A stretch of 10,182 bases of DNA from Planctomycetota bacterium (GCA_016209665.1 JACQVT010000155.1:1-10182); one strand, 5' to 3'. Shown: positions 1 through 8,962, counted from the first letter of the stretch. The notes: generated by a model from the letters alone, not told the origin. Numbers and translations: made by a program.

Positions 1-1
1 G

Positions 2-838
2 AACCTGATGGGACAGTATATGAACGCCACCCGTTGGTGGTGCGGTTACACCAACTTCGCCACGGGAATCCAGTGTAACGCCGCCTGGCGGCCGTGGGAC
101 ATGATCGGCCAGCGGGTGGGCGACGGCCGGTTGATGTCGCAGGCGGTCGGGGCCTGGAACGCCGAACATCCCGCCGACGCCATGGACGGGCTGTACTCGC
201 AGATGTTCGGGGCCGGCAAGGTCCACCCCAAGACGACCTTAGAGCTGACTCCCGCGGGCCTGTTCAATGGCGGCGTCAACCGCGTGGTCAGCGGCTTGGT
301 TCCCGGCGAAGCTTACCTGCTGATCTGCTGGATGAAATACGAGTTCCGCGGAATGCAGCCCACCGGCCTGAAGTTCCACCTCGGCGTCGATCCCACCGGC
401 CAGACCGGCAACGGCAACGCCGGCACCATCAACTGGGGCACGGACCGAATCGCGGACCAGGCGCCGGTGCACGAGATATTCAGCCACGTGTGGCGAACGT
501 TCACGCCCACCTCCAACTCGGTGAGCATCTGGCTGCGGGCCGGCCACAGCGTGAACAACCCCTCGTTCATGGTCTACGTGGACAAGGTGGAAGTGAAGCA
601 AGTGACGCTGACGCTGACCACCGTCCGGGCCGACTTCGATGGGGATGGCGACGTGGACCAGTCCGATTACGGGCACTTGCAGGACTGCTATACGGGCTCG
701 GGCATCGCCCCGACAAGCCCTGCCTGCGAGGACGCTCGCCTGGACGTGGACGTCGACGTCGACGCAGATGATTTCCACATCTTCCTGGGGTGCTTCGGCG
801 GTGCGAACCAGCCCGTCTCGGCCGGATGCACCCCCTGA
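2..838 (+). CDS. Secreted beta-sandwich protein with C-terminal dockerin-like EF-hand repeats (5'-truncated by window edge)
   Basis: The frame is open from the first bases, so the gene begins upstream; the ATG at 8 is only the first Met in view. From that Met the protein has 276 residues and ends at TGA 836-838. Residues about 85-205 alternate hydrophobic strands with Gly/Asn turns and end in a 'MVYVDKVEVKQV' strand, typical of a galactose-binding or CBM-like jelly-roll domain. From residue 208 come two acidic calcium-loop-like repeats: DFDGDGDVDQSDYGHLQDC, then a second around DVDVDVDADDFHIFLGC. They are separated by a Cys-containing spacer and end near the C-terminus at AGCTP. This tandem EF-hand/dockerin-like ending is frequent on exported planctomycete proteins, where it is thought to mediate calcium-dependent attachment or assembly. 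No catalytic motif is recognised, so the enzymatic role, if any, is unknown. It converges on the Asp-box gene at 952-2688. Confidence 0.8.
   Translation, partial: NLMGQYMNATRWWCGYTNFATGIQCNAAWRPWDMIGQRVGDGRLMSQAVGAWNAEHPADAMDGLYSQMFGAGKVHPKTTLELTPAGLFNGGVNRVVSGLVPGEAYLLICWMKYEFRGMQPTGLKFHLGVDPTGQTGNGNAGTINWGTDRIADQAPVHEIFSHVWRTFTPTSNSVSIWLRAGHSVNNPSFMVYVDKVEVKQVTLTLTTVRADFDGDGDVDQSDYGHLQDCYTGSGIAPTSPACEDARLDVDVDVDADDFHIFLGCFGGANQPVSAGCTP
743..763 (+). repeat. Short tandem hexamer (GACGTS) inside the second EF-hand-like repeat
   Basis: Three GACGTG/GACGTC units plus a final GAC run head to tail and encode a Val-Asp alternation (DVDVDVD). The matching place in the first repeat reads DFDGDGDVD, with Gly spacers. 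The tract looks like a small in-frame expansion or homogenisation within a calcium-loop motif. Confidence 0.55.
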
Positions 839-951
839 CGGAAAATCGTGCATGGCGCTTCGTTGGCGATGGCTGTGGGGGACTCGCGTCTTGGCCTACG
901 GGGGCGTGGGCTTCCGAGCACGGCGTCTGCTTCCCCACGGTTTACCTGGGA
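839..951. other. Convergent intergenic gap, no clear terminator
   Basis: This 113-base gap separates the ends of two converging genes. The only complementary words noticed are GTGGGG (about 875-880) and CCCCAC (about 933-938), which are too far apart for a normal intrinsic terminator, and no T-run follows on either strand. Termination may be Rho-dependent. Confidence 0.4.
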
Positions 952-2688
952 TCAAGGCGACACAGTCACTTTCACGGACTTGACGTACATTCCCGCTTTG
1001 TCGATCGTTGCGGCCGTTGATCTGATCCGAAGGTAGCAGATACCGTCGGTGCAGACGTACTGATGGAGCCGGCCGATCTCGACGCCGTCGAGTTCCAGCA
1101 GGGCCTCGTGGTTTGGGCAATCCCAGGTCAGCTTCAGCTCGTGCCACTTTGCCGGCGTGAGATCGCCCGGCGTCGCCAGCCAGCTTCCGCCGCTGCCGTT
1201 GAGGAAGATCCGTCCCTTGGGGTTGATCTGGATCGGGAAGCAGGCGTCGCGCGAGAGACCGGGAAGATCGTAGTGGTCAGACAGGGTGAGGTGCGCCCCC
1301 TGGAAGCCGTGCTCGTTTCGCAGCGCGATCGTGATCGTGCCGCTACGCCCGAAGGGGAAGTTGAGACAGGCGGCGGAGGTGACGTCGGCCTTCGGCTTGA
1401 CCATCTTGAGGACCTTGCCGGCGCCGCCGTCGGGATCGCCGACAGCCGAAACACCCTCCGAAGCCAGCGTCGACCACCTTCGGCTGCCGCGATCAAAGGT
1501 CTCGGAGAACTCGGTCCGGCTGAGCAACTCGGGATGGAACGTGGCAATGACCCCGGCGGCGTTGACGATCAACCTGCCGTTCGGCATCTGAGTGACGTAG
1601 GGGTAGCTGACCTGCGCGTTCGTGGTCACCCGCGCGACTTCTCGATACCCCCTCCAGGTCTTGCCCTCGTCGTCTGAGATCGCGGCGGCGAGCACGGCCC
1701 GTTCGGCATTGCCCCAATGGATGGGCGGGAGGCCCTCGGCGCCGCAGTTGTTCCACAGCAGGAGCAGGCGTCCGTCTTTGAGTCGCAGGACTGCCATCGC
1801 CGACTGGTTGCTCACGAACCGGCTATGCCGGGCGGGAGTCCAGGTCATGCCATCGTCGCTGGAGAATGATTCCCACTGAAAGCCGTCCTGCGATCTGGGC
1901 AGGAGCCAGATCCGTCCGTCGGTAAGCTGGATGCCCACGGGTTCGGCGGCCCCGCTTTCGTACCAGTCCGCCGCGCCGGTGTTGATGGCGACTTCGCCGG
2001 AAGGCATCTTCCAGGTCGCGCCGTTATCGTCGGAATAGGGGCACAGGCTGACCCACACGCCGGTCCTGCGGTTGGAAAGCGCGCTCAGCGGAGCGAAGAT
2101 GCGGCCGGTCCTGGACTGAAACGCGTTGTTGCTGGAGCCGGTGTAGCCGAATCCGAACGGCACATCGTGCACCGGGTCCCACGTCTTGCCGCCGTCTCGG
2201 GAGCGCGCGTGCCACAAGGGCGATTTCGCCTTCGAGCGATCCTTGAAATCGAATTGATAGTACTCCAGCCCGAAGAGGTGGATGTAGCCCTTGTTGTCCA
2301 CGAGGGAAGCGCCACCGGTCCATTGGGCCTTCTCCCGGTTGGGGAACTCGAACCAGTCCACCGCGTCGGACCAGGCAAGCCCGTTGTTCCGGGAGAACAC
2401 CGCCCGGGCGACTTGCTTGTCGCCCCGCTTGGCGGTCGACCACATCATGACCGTGCCGTCCGCGAGGGCGAGTGGGAAGCCGGCGAACGCGGTTGTCTTC
2501 ACCCGGACCAGATCACCCGGTCCATCGCCGAGGTAGGCCTCTGCCGCCGTGTCGCTCTCGGAGTCCTTATCAAGGGCCATCAGTCCCAGGGTGGATTGGT
2601 CGAGTTGGCGGGCAGGTTGCGTTGACGCCGCCCCTTCGCCATGGGCGCCGGCCAGGCCGACGAGCAACAGGGCCGATGGCACGATCAT
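952..2688 (-). CDS. Exported Asp-box (BNR/sialidase-superfamily) protein with LamG-like C-terminal domain
   Basis: 578 residues from ATG 2688. The frame is open further upstream, but that extension is Arg/Pro-rich and overlaps the zinc-ribbon gene, whose TGA (2687-2685) forms an ATGA overlap with this ATG. A TTG at 2694 with GAGG nine bases upstream is an alternative start. The N-terminus has a short hydrophobic stretch (PSALLLVGLAGA) ending in small residues, consistent with a signal peptide lacking an obvious basic n-region. Five Asp boxes mark a six-bladed propeller: S99-W106 (degenerate, SRNNGLAW), S163-W170 (SRDGGKTW), S219-W226 (SDDNGATW), S276-W283 (SSDDGMTW) and S338-W345 (SDDEGKTW). 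Residues about 420-578 form a beta-sandwich resembling LamG/concanavalin domains, with the WHELKLTWD and ALLELDGVEIG strands typical of that fold. The family acts extracellularly or in the periplasm on glycans. The N-terminal Arg-Ile-Pro motif of true sialidases is not seen, so the substrate is left open. Confidence 0.85.
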   Translation of the reverse strand: MIVPSALLLVGLAGAHGEGAASTQPARQLDQSTLGLMALDKDSESDTAAEAYLGDGPGDLVRVKTTAFAGFPLALADGTVMMWSTAKRGDKQVARAVFSRNNGLAWSDAVDWFEFPNREKAQWTGGASLVDNKGYIHLFGLEYYQFDFKDRSKAKSPLWHARSRDGGKTWDPVHDVPFGFGYTGSSNNAFQSRTGRIFAPLSALSNRRTGVWVSLCPYSDDNGATWKMPSGEVAINTGAADWYESGAAEPVGIQLTDGRIWLLPRSQDGFQWESFSSDDGMTWTPARHSRFVSNQSAMAVLRLKDGRLLLLWNNCGAEGLPPIHWGNAERAVLAAAISDDEGKTWRGYREVARVTTNAQVSYPYVTQMPNGRLIVNAAGVIATFHPELLSRTEFSETFDRGSRRWSTLASEGVSAVGDPDGGAGKVLKMVKPKADVTSAACLNFPFGRSGTITIALRNEHGFQGAHLTLSDHYDLPGLSRDACFPIQINPKGRIFLNGSGGSWLATPGDLTPAKWHELKLTWDCPNHEALLELDGVEIGRLHQYVCTDGICYLRIRSTAATIDKAGMYVKSVKVTVSP

Positions 2689-3106
2689 CCGCAAGTTGCC
2701 GATCCTCGAGGTCCTGACCCGCGGTCGAGGAGCTGCCCGGTGGTCCGGCACGCGGTCCGGAAGTCGCCGTAGCGGAGGCACGCGCAGATCACGAGCTTCA
2801 AGTCTTCGCTGGAGGTTTCGATCCGCAGCGCTCGCTGGGCGAGGGCCGCGGCCTGGCGGTACCAGCCCTGGGCGTAACAGCGGCGGGCCTCGGCGCGCCA
2901 GGCGTCCGCCTCGCGCTCCAGGCCGATCAGGGGGCTCAGGTCGCTCTTGCAGCGATAGCAGGTGGCGTCTTGCCCGCGGGGGGCGCCGCACGTCGGGCAG
3001 TGCCGCCGTCCGGGCGGCTCGCCGCGGAGCACGGGGCTGGACCCGGCTCGTCGGGGCGAAGCCGTGCCGGGCAAGGCGGCTCGGTCAAGATCCGAGGTGC
3101 TCTCGT

Positions 3107-3110
<4 letters not shown>
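2685..3110 (-). CDS. Small zinc-ribbon protein with TPR-like helical segment
   Basis: 141 residues. A disordered basic N-terminus leads to a zinc ribbon of two CxxC knuckles, C38-P-T-C41 and C51-Y-R-C54. Residues about 64-125 are helical and TPR-like (WRAEARRCYAQGWYRQAAAL, then QRALRIE). No transmembrane segment or signal is visible, so it is probably cytoplasmic. ATG 3110 overlaps the TGA of the Hsp70 gene as ATGA, with GGAGG at 3114-3118 just upstream, and its own TGA overlaps the Asp-box start in the same way. The position directly after Hsp70 suggests a client or partner adaptor, reminiscent of the zinc-binding parts of J proteins, but no family could be named and no activity is claimed. 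Codon pattern and the two coupled junctions support it as a real gene. The opposite-frame Arg-rich extension of the Asp-box ORF is the shadow. Confidence 0.75.
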
Positions 3111-4834
<1,724 letters not shown>

Positions 4835-4837
4835 GAG

Positions 4838-5761
4838 TCATTCCTCCTGAGGCTCCAAGGACGCACCCGGTTCCGGTGCTTCCTGAGCGGACGCGCCGGG
4901 CGGGTCTGATGCACGGGTGGCGAGGACTTCCGCATACCGGATCACCCGATTCTCGCGCATGTATCCGCGGCGCAGGACTTCGGCCACTTGGCCGGGCGGC
5001 CGGTCGTCGCGGCGCACCACGTCGACGACCCGCATGCGTTCCGGGTCGACCGGCTGCCCGTCACACTCGATCGGGCGTATCCCGTGGGACTCCAGCGTGG
5101 CGTCGATCCGCCGCAGAGCAAGGTCATGCCCTTCGAGGAGACCGCCGAGGATCGCCCGCGGAAGCAGCCACCTCCGCCAGCCCAGCCGACGGTGAGCCTG
5201 TTGAGAGGCTTGTACCCCGCGAGCGATGAGTTCCCGGGTGTCCAGGAGCCGTTCCACCCACTCCGCCTCCTGCGATTCGAGACGGGCCTGAAGCTCATCC
5301 CGCAAGCGGTCGCGTTCGCGGACCAGCGATTCCAGCAGCTTGCGGGCCTCCTCGCCCATGTGGTCGAGGCCGGTGTGGAAGGCCTCGACCGCCTGGTCGA
5401 GTTGTTCGCGGCTCGTCTTGTTCCCTCGAGACGCCAGCCGGAACTCCTGCTTGAGGGCGACCCATTCGCCGACGAGGGTATGCAGGTCGACCGCGGCCTC
5501 GCCCGGCTCGGGGGCTTGGTCGGAGGCGAGCAGCATCGACCGCCACTCCTCGGCGTCCAGCAGCCATTGGCGGAACGCCGACAGGATGGCCTCGATCTCC
5601 TCCCGGGCCTCGGGCGGAACCCGCGGCGGATCGCGGTCGGTTTCGCGCTCCAGACCGGCAGCGGTCATCGCGGCCGCCGACGTATCGAAGGGGATCAGAG
5701 GTCCTCGTTCAAGAGGCTCAGCAGGCTCGATAGCCCTATTCGTCTCCGCGATGTCCGACAT
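4838..5761 (-). CDS. GrpE-like nucleotide exchange factor, extended form
   Basis: 307 residues, about 100 longer than typical GrpE. GrpE dimers release ADP from Hsp70. The C-terminal beta domain is recognisable at about 231-281: G235-Q-P-V-D-P (GrpE G..[FV]DP), VVDVV, then RRGYMRENRVIRYAEVLAT, matching the family's closing GY....vlRpa.V pattern. Before it lies a long charged helix (about 95-180, with REQLDQAVEAFH and LVRERDRLRDELQAR) that fits the GrpE stalk coiled coil, and a Trp/Arg-rich segment (GWRRWLLPRAILGGLLEGHD) leading into the four-helix region. The first 90 residues are acidic and Pro/Ala-rich, with a helix at about 51-80, and have no GrpE counterpart; a tail of about 25 acidic residues closes the protein. 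ATG 5761 is chosen because GGAGG lies four bases upstream, although this gives a 67-base overlap with the J-like gene. ATG 5668 has a weaker upstream context. Confidence 0.85.
   Translation of the reverse strand: MSDIAETNRAIEPAEPLERGPLIPFDTSAAAMTAAGLERETDRDPPRVPPEAREEIEAILSAFRQWLLDAEEWRSMLLASDQAPEPGEAAVDLHTLVGEWVALKQEFRLASRGNKTSREQLDQAVEAFHTGLDHMGEEARKLLESLVRERDRLRDELQARLESQEAEWVERLLDTRELIARGVQASQQAHRRLGWRRWLLPRAILGGLLEGHDLALRRIDATLESHGIRPIECDGQPVDPERMRVVDVVRRDDRPPGQVAEVLRRGYMRENRVIRYAEVLATRASDPPGASAQEAPEPGASLEPQEE
4843..4848 (-). promoter_or_regulatory. Shine-Dalgarno AGGAGG for the Hsp70 gene
   Basis: The minus strand reads AGGAGG eight bases before ATG 4834, inside the last codons of the GrpE-like gene. 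It fixes the Hsp70 start and gives it its own strong ribosome binding site within the operon. Confidence 0.75.
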
Positions 5762-5991
5762 CTTTCCTCCGCCAACAGATCGTCGATCGTCTCGCCCTGC
5801 CCCGGCTCGAACAGCAGCAAGGCCAGCCGATCGTCCTCAGTCTTGATCCGCCCGTAGGCCTCCGAGATCCGCTGAAACTCCTGCGGACTGCGGTCCGGCG
5901 GGAACCGTCGGACCGCGGCCAGGTAGGCCTGGCGGATCGTTTCGTCATCGGCGTTTATCCCGACGTTGAGCGCCTGGTACGGATTCGGCAT
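5695..5991 (-). CDS. Small J-domain-like co-chaperone with PPD in place of HPD
   Basis: 98 residues. Residues 3-50 follow the J-domain layout: NPYQALNVGINADDETIRQAYLAAVRRF (helices I-II), a loop, then EFQRISEAYGRI (helix III). The loop that carries the invariant His-Pro-Asp of DnaJ reads F30-P-P-D-R34, so the His is Pro while Pro and Asp are kept. In canonical J proteins the HPD triad is essential for stimulating Hsp70 ATPase. FPPD/FPPE variants are, as far as I recall, a recurrent small-protein family next to Hsp70 genes, so this may be a specialised form rather than decay. No Gly/Phe, zinc-finger or substrate domain follows. The C-terminus (from residue 77) overlaps the GrpE-like start. ATG 5991 shares its A with the TGA of the upstream TPR gene (TGATG), so translation is probably coupled. 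Confidence 0.8.
   Translation of the reverse strand: MPNPYQALNVGINADDETIRQAYLAAVRRFPPDRSPQEFQRISEAYGRIKTEDDRLALLLFEPGQGETIDDLLAEERCRTSRRRIGLSSLLSLLNEDL
5766..5770 (-). promoter_or_regulatory. Shine-Dalgarno GGAGG deciding the GrpE-like start
   Basis: The minus strand reads GGAGGAAAG directly before ATG 5761. The site lies inside the coding region of the J-like gene and is the main reason to accept a 67-base out-of-frame overlap rather than the later ATG at 5668. Confidence 0.65.
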
Positions 5992-8396
5992 CAGGCGTTC
6001 TCCTTCCCGGCTTCCGCCGGTTCATCGAACAGGCGCAGTTGGCCCGGCGCCTCGCGCCGGCGGCGGCGGGGCCTTGGCAGAGGCTCCCGATCATCAAAGT
6101 CCGCCGGCGTGGCAAAGCCCAACCGCTCCGCCATGTCCAGAATCGCATCAAACATCCGCACCGACAAGGACCGGGGAGAGCGGGCGATGTCCAACAAAAC
6201 GGCAAGTTCCGCTGCAGCCGCCAGATCCCCGGCCTGGGTGGCCTGTCGGCCCGCGCGGTCCAGGAGCGTCTGGGTCGGACGCGGGAGTCGACCGTTGAGC
6301 CGTCGCCCCTGGGCCCGCCCGAGATAAAGGGGGAAATGGTAGTCGCCTGGGCACTGTCCGCTGGCTTTTTCGGCGTAGGTCTCCAACACCGACCATTGAG
6401 ATTCCGCATGCAGGCAATGACAGATCAACAGAAACTGATCCTCGGTGAATGTGGCCTCCCGACACGCCCGCTCCAGATAGTGCATCAACGCGCGAGCGTG
6501 GATGTGCTGCCGAGCGTAGCGAATCCCCAGCACCGAGTGGGCCATCGCCACACCCACCAGTTCCACGGCTTCGGCACCGGTGGGTGGGCTCTTCCACTCC
6601 TCGGCCAGCCGCCTCTCGAAACGGTCCTGGATCTCTGACGGGGCCGGCGCCCGGGCAGCCTCGATGGCCATCCGATAATACACCGGCAGGGTGGTGGATC
6701 GGCCGGCGAGCGCTTTGGCGAAGCGGGCTTCGGCCCGTTGGGCATCGCCCACCCGCCACTCCAGCGCCGCCCACTTGCAGTACAGGTCCGGCACCGGATC
6801 GCCGGGGGCGGTCAGGCTCTCAGCCTGCTCGTAGTCCACCCGGGCCAGCTTCACATTTCCCTTGTCCAGCCGGCGGCGGGCGGAAAACAACAGGCAGGTC
6901 ATTGCCTCCCGACGAACCTCGGCGTTGAACGGCTCCGCCTGCCGGGCCCGATCGAAGTACTTCAAGGCCTTCCTCATGGCGTCGCGTTCGAAACAGGCCT
7001 TCCCCAGGAACACGAGGCTCTTCACGTCCGTCGGCCAGCGTTTGAGGATCTCCTCCGCCTGACGTTCCGCAAGCCGGTGCGAGCCGTTGGCGATCAAGGC
7101 CTCCATGAGCTTCTCGTGCGTCTTGCGGTCGTTAGGATAGTGCTTGATGCTGGTGCGGTAGCACGTGACCGGCGTGAGGGTCGCGCAGCGATGGTGGCCA
7201 CACTCCTCGATCACCTCGGCCATTTCCTCGGGGCCGGCCCGCTCGGCCAAATCACCCATCCGGCTCCAGATCATGGCCGCCGCCCGGCCTTTCAGTCGCT
7301 CGGGGATCGACGGGATAGCCTCCAGCTCATCCACGCACTCGTGCCACGAGCAGACGGCCTGGGCGGGGTCCCGGAACTCGTACCACAATGCCAAGGCCCG
7401 CATCTGACGCGGGTCCTCAGGCATCCGGCCAAAGGTGCGTTCCACCATCCGGTTGTCCAGTTCGTCCCAGTCCAACGACCGGCACAGGGCTCGGCCCAGC
7501 CGTCGCGCATAGGACTCGCGCTCCGCAGGGTCCACTGAGGCGATCAACTGTCGGCTGAGTCGCAGGGTCTCCAGGGGGGCGTTGCGACTCAAGCTTTCCT
7601 TGATCTGCTCGAGCATCGCCAGCCGAGGGTCGCCCAGGGCCCCCAGGAGCCTCGAACGAAGTCGCGGCGGGCCGTCCTGCGATGGTTGGCCCGGGTCGAG
7701 AACCGACCGCAACAACCCGATGAGACGATCCGCCCGGCCCTCGAAACCGGTGCGGCTCCAGCAACCCCGTGCCTTTATTTCGTCGCCCTGTGCGTACGCT
7801 ACCAATCCGAGGAGCAGCCACTTCCAGCCCGCGCACGGGCTGTTCAAGCCGATGGGCCTCAGTTCCGCCGCAGCCGCATCGTCGTTGCCGCGCTCGAAGG
7901 CCGCGAAAGCCCGCTGGATTCGGCTTGCGTCCTCACGGATCGGCGACTCGCAGAGTCGTCCGAAGTCATCGCCGCGAGCGACTGCCTCGTCGGCGAGCAA
8001 GCCGCGGGCACGGGCCCGCGCCTCGGGGTTCTGCAAACGGCGAAACACGGCGAGCGCCGATTGGTACTGGCCGCTGCGCAGACCGCACTCGAAGACCATC
8101 CGCAGCAGTTCTTCATCCCCATGCCCCAAGGCCAAGGCATGGCTGAGCACCACGGTCGCCTCGGTATAAAGGTTCTTGGCCATCAGTTGGCGGGCCCGTT
8201 CGACGTGGAGAGCGCCCAGCAGCCGAGCGTGGTCGGGCGTGGACTCCCGCCGATGGCATTCCTTGGCCATGTCCAGGGCGCCGCGAACGTCGCCGGCTTG
8301 CCGCGCACGCTCGATCTGGCTTCGCAGTTCTTCGGTGGACTGTCGGCGATACTCGAGAACCGGGCTCTTCTTGTGTTTCCCCCGGTGACGTGACAT
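5991..8396 (-). CDS. Large TPR-repeat protein, first gene of the chaperone operon
   Basis: 801 residues from ATG 8396, which has GGAGG nine bases upstream; the frame stays open to 8495, but the upstream Met codons lack a ribosome binding site. The protein is almost wholly helical. TPR-like units are clear at about 34-50 (AGDVRGALDMAKECHRR), 71-88 (LMAKNLYTEATVVLSHAL), 104-121 (CGLRSGQYQSALAVFRRL), 463-489 (FLGKACFERDAMRKALKYFD and on), 506-528 (RLDKGNVKLARVDYEQAESL) and 547-565 (WRVGDAQRAEARFAKALAG). There is no signal peptide or membrane segment; the N-terminus is basic (MSRHRGKHKKS) and the tail has an Arg cluster (RPRRRRRE) before QLRLFDEP. TPR proteins act as protein-protein scaffolds and often bind Hsp70 or its clients. 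Here the gene heads the operon and overlaps the J-like gene, which supports such a role by inference only. Confidence 0.85.
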   Translation of the reverse strand: MSRHRGKHKKSPVLEYRRQSTEELRSQIERARQAGDVRGALDMAKECHRRESTPDHARLLGALHVERARQLMAKNLYTEATVVLSHALALGHGDEELLRMVFECGLRSGQYQSALAVFRRLQNPEARARARGLLADEAVARGDDFGRLCESPIREDASRIQRAFAAFERGNDDAAAAELRPIGLNSPCAGWKWLLLGLVAYAQGDEIKARGCWSRTGFEGRADRLIGLLRSVLDPGQPSQDGPPRLRSRLLGALGDPRLAMLEQIKESLSRNAPLETLRLSRQLIASVDPAERESYARRLGRALCRSLDWDELDNRMVERTFGRMPEDPRQMRALALWYEFRDPAQAVCSWHECVDELEAIPSIPERLKGRAAAMIWSRMGDLAERAGPEEMAEVIEECGHHRCATLTPVTCYRTSIKHYPNDRKTHEKLMEALIANGSHRLAERQAEEILKRWPTDVKSLVFLGKACFERDAMRKALKYFDRARQAEPFNAEVRREAMTCLLFSARRRLDKGNVKLARVDYEQAESLTAPGDPVPDLYCKWAALEWRVGDAQRAEARFAKALAGRSTTLPVYYRMAIEAARAPAPSEIQDRFERRLAEEWKSPPTGAEAVELVGVAMAHSVLGIRYARQHIHARALMHYLERACREATFTEDQFLLICHCLHAESQWSVLETYAEKASGQCPGDYHFPLYLGRAQGRRLNGRLPRPTQTLLDRAGRQATQAGDLAAAAELAVLLDIARSPRSLSVRMFDAILDMAERLGFATPADFDDREPLPRPRRRRREAPGQLRLFDEPAEAGKENA

Positions 8397-8405
8397 GAGG
8401 GAGCG

Positions 8406-8410
8406 CCTCC
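8406..8410 (-). promoter_or_regulatory. Shine-Dalgarno GGAGG deciding the TPR gene start
   Basis: The minus strand reads GGAGGCGCTCCCTC and then ATG 8396. It selects this ATG over the Met codons at 8432 and further upstream. GGAG-GCG-CTCC could fold into a 4-base-pair hairpin hiding the site, but the stem is too short to argue for regulation. Confidence 0.65.
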
Positions 8411-8611
8411 ATGCAAGGTGTCCGATCTCCATGCCCGCGCGGCGGTCTTTTCCCGGCCGCCGGCAGCACCGCACATACCGCGGTGGTCGGACCATTGCAG
8501 TCTACCTCAAGCCACGCCCATCGTCCAGAGGTCACGGGCAAAAAATCGGCGCGCCGCAAGCCGCCCTTTGCCCGCTTTCGGTGCAGATCGCCAAGCCGGC
8601 TCGCGTCGTTC

Positions 8612-8962
8612 CTACCCTGTGATTTCTTGCCGACGGCGAGAAATAGTCACAATTCCCCCGGGCAGGGGCAGGGCCCCCTGGGGACATCGGTACAGGCCGC
8701 GCGCAGCGAGGTGCCATGCCCATGCTCCCTCACCGGGCGGGAAGAAGACCGCGCGATGGGACGCACCGTTGAGCCGTTCCAGGGGTAACGTGACCGTCGA
8801 GTCACCCCGACCGGCCAGCCTGGTCAGGATGATGTTGAACGTGGCGATCTCGCCCTCGGGCAACAGTACGGCATCGAAGGAGACGATCTGGTCGGCGGCT
8901 ACAGTGTCGGGGACCGGGTACACGATCGTGCGAAGAAGTGCATTCCCGAGGCTCCGGTCCAC
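8612..8962 (-). CDS. Possible small protein or gene remnant
   Basis: 116 residues from GTG 8962, with GAGG seven bases upstream on the minus strand; an in-frame TGA lies three codons before the GTG. The first 75 residues read like a beta-rich domain (DQIVSFDAVLLPEGEIATFN, then IILTRLAGRG and STVTLPLERLNGASHRAVFF), with GC-rich third codon positions like the neighbouring genes. The last 40 residues are compositionally odd (AWAWHLAARGLYRCPQGALP) and end TISRRRQEITG. No signal peptide and no family is recognised. It could be a true small gene, a decayed fragment of a secreted beta-sandwich protein, or chance. No function is proposed. Confidence 0.3.
   Translation of the reverse strand: MDRSLGNALLRTIVYPVPDTVAADQIVSFDAVLLPEGEIATFNIILTRLAGRGDSTVTLPLERLNGASHRAVFFPPGEGAWAWHLAARGLYRCPQGALPLPGGIVTISRRRQEITG

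Noticed and set aside
94..853. Alternative frames on both strands over the dockerin-like gene
   Set aside because: Their products are Arg/Gly/His-rich low-complexity shadows, whereas frame 2 gives clear EF-hand-like repeats.
2689..2991. N-terminal extension of the Asp-box frame to an ATG at 2991
   Set aside because: The added 101 residues are Arg/Pro-rich shadow sequence antiphase to the zinc-ribbon gene. The ATGA overlap and signal-like sequence support the ATG at 2688.
4988..5857. Long plus-strand frame opposite the GrpE-like gene
   Set aside because: It lies antisense to a recognisable GrpE domain and its own ribosome binding site; codon-bias shadow.
8540..8556. CGGCGCGCCG palindrome followed on the minus strand by A and T6 as a terminator
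   Set aside because: As a hairpin it would have only three paired bases around a four-base loop. The T-run is suggestive, but the stem is too weak.
8397..8640. Heat-shock control of the chaperone operon (CIRCE or sigma-32 type promoter)
   Set aside because: No TTAGCACTC/GAGTGCTAA pair and no CTTGAA-N13-15-CCCCAT pattern was found; only a CTTGAG without a matching -10.
8663..8680. GC-rich hairpin CAGGGG-CAGGGC-CCCCTG as an intrinsic terminator
   Set aside because: No T-run follows on either strand, and it lies inside the doubtful frame; probably GC-rich coincidence.
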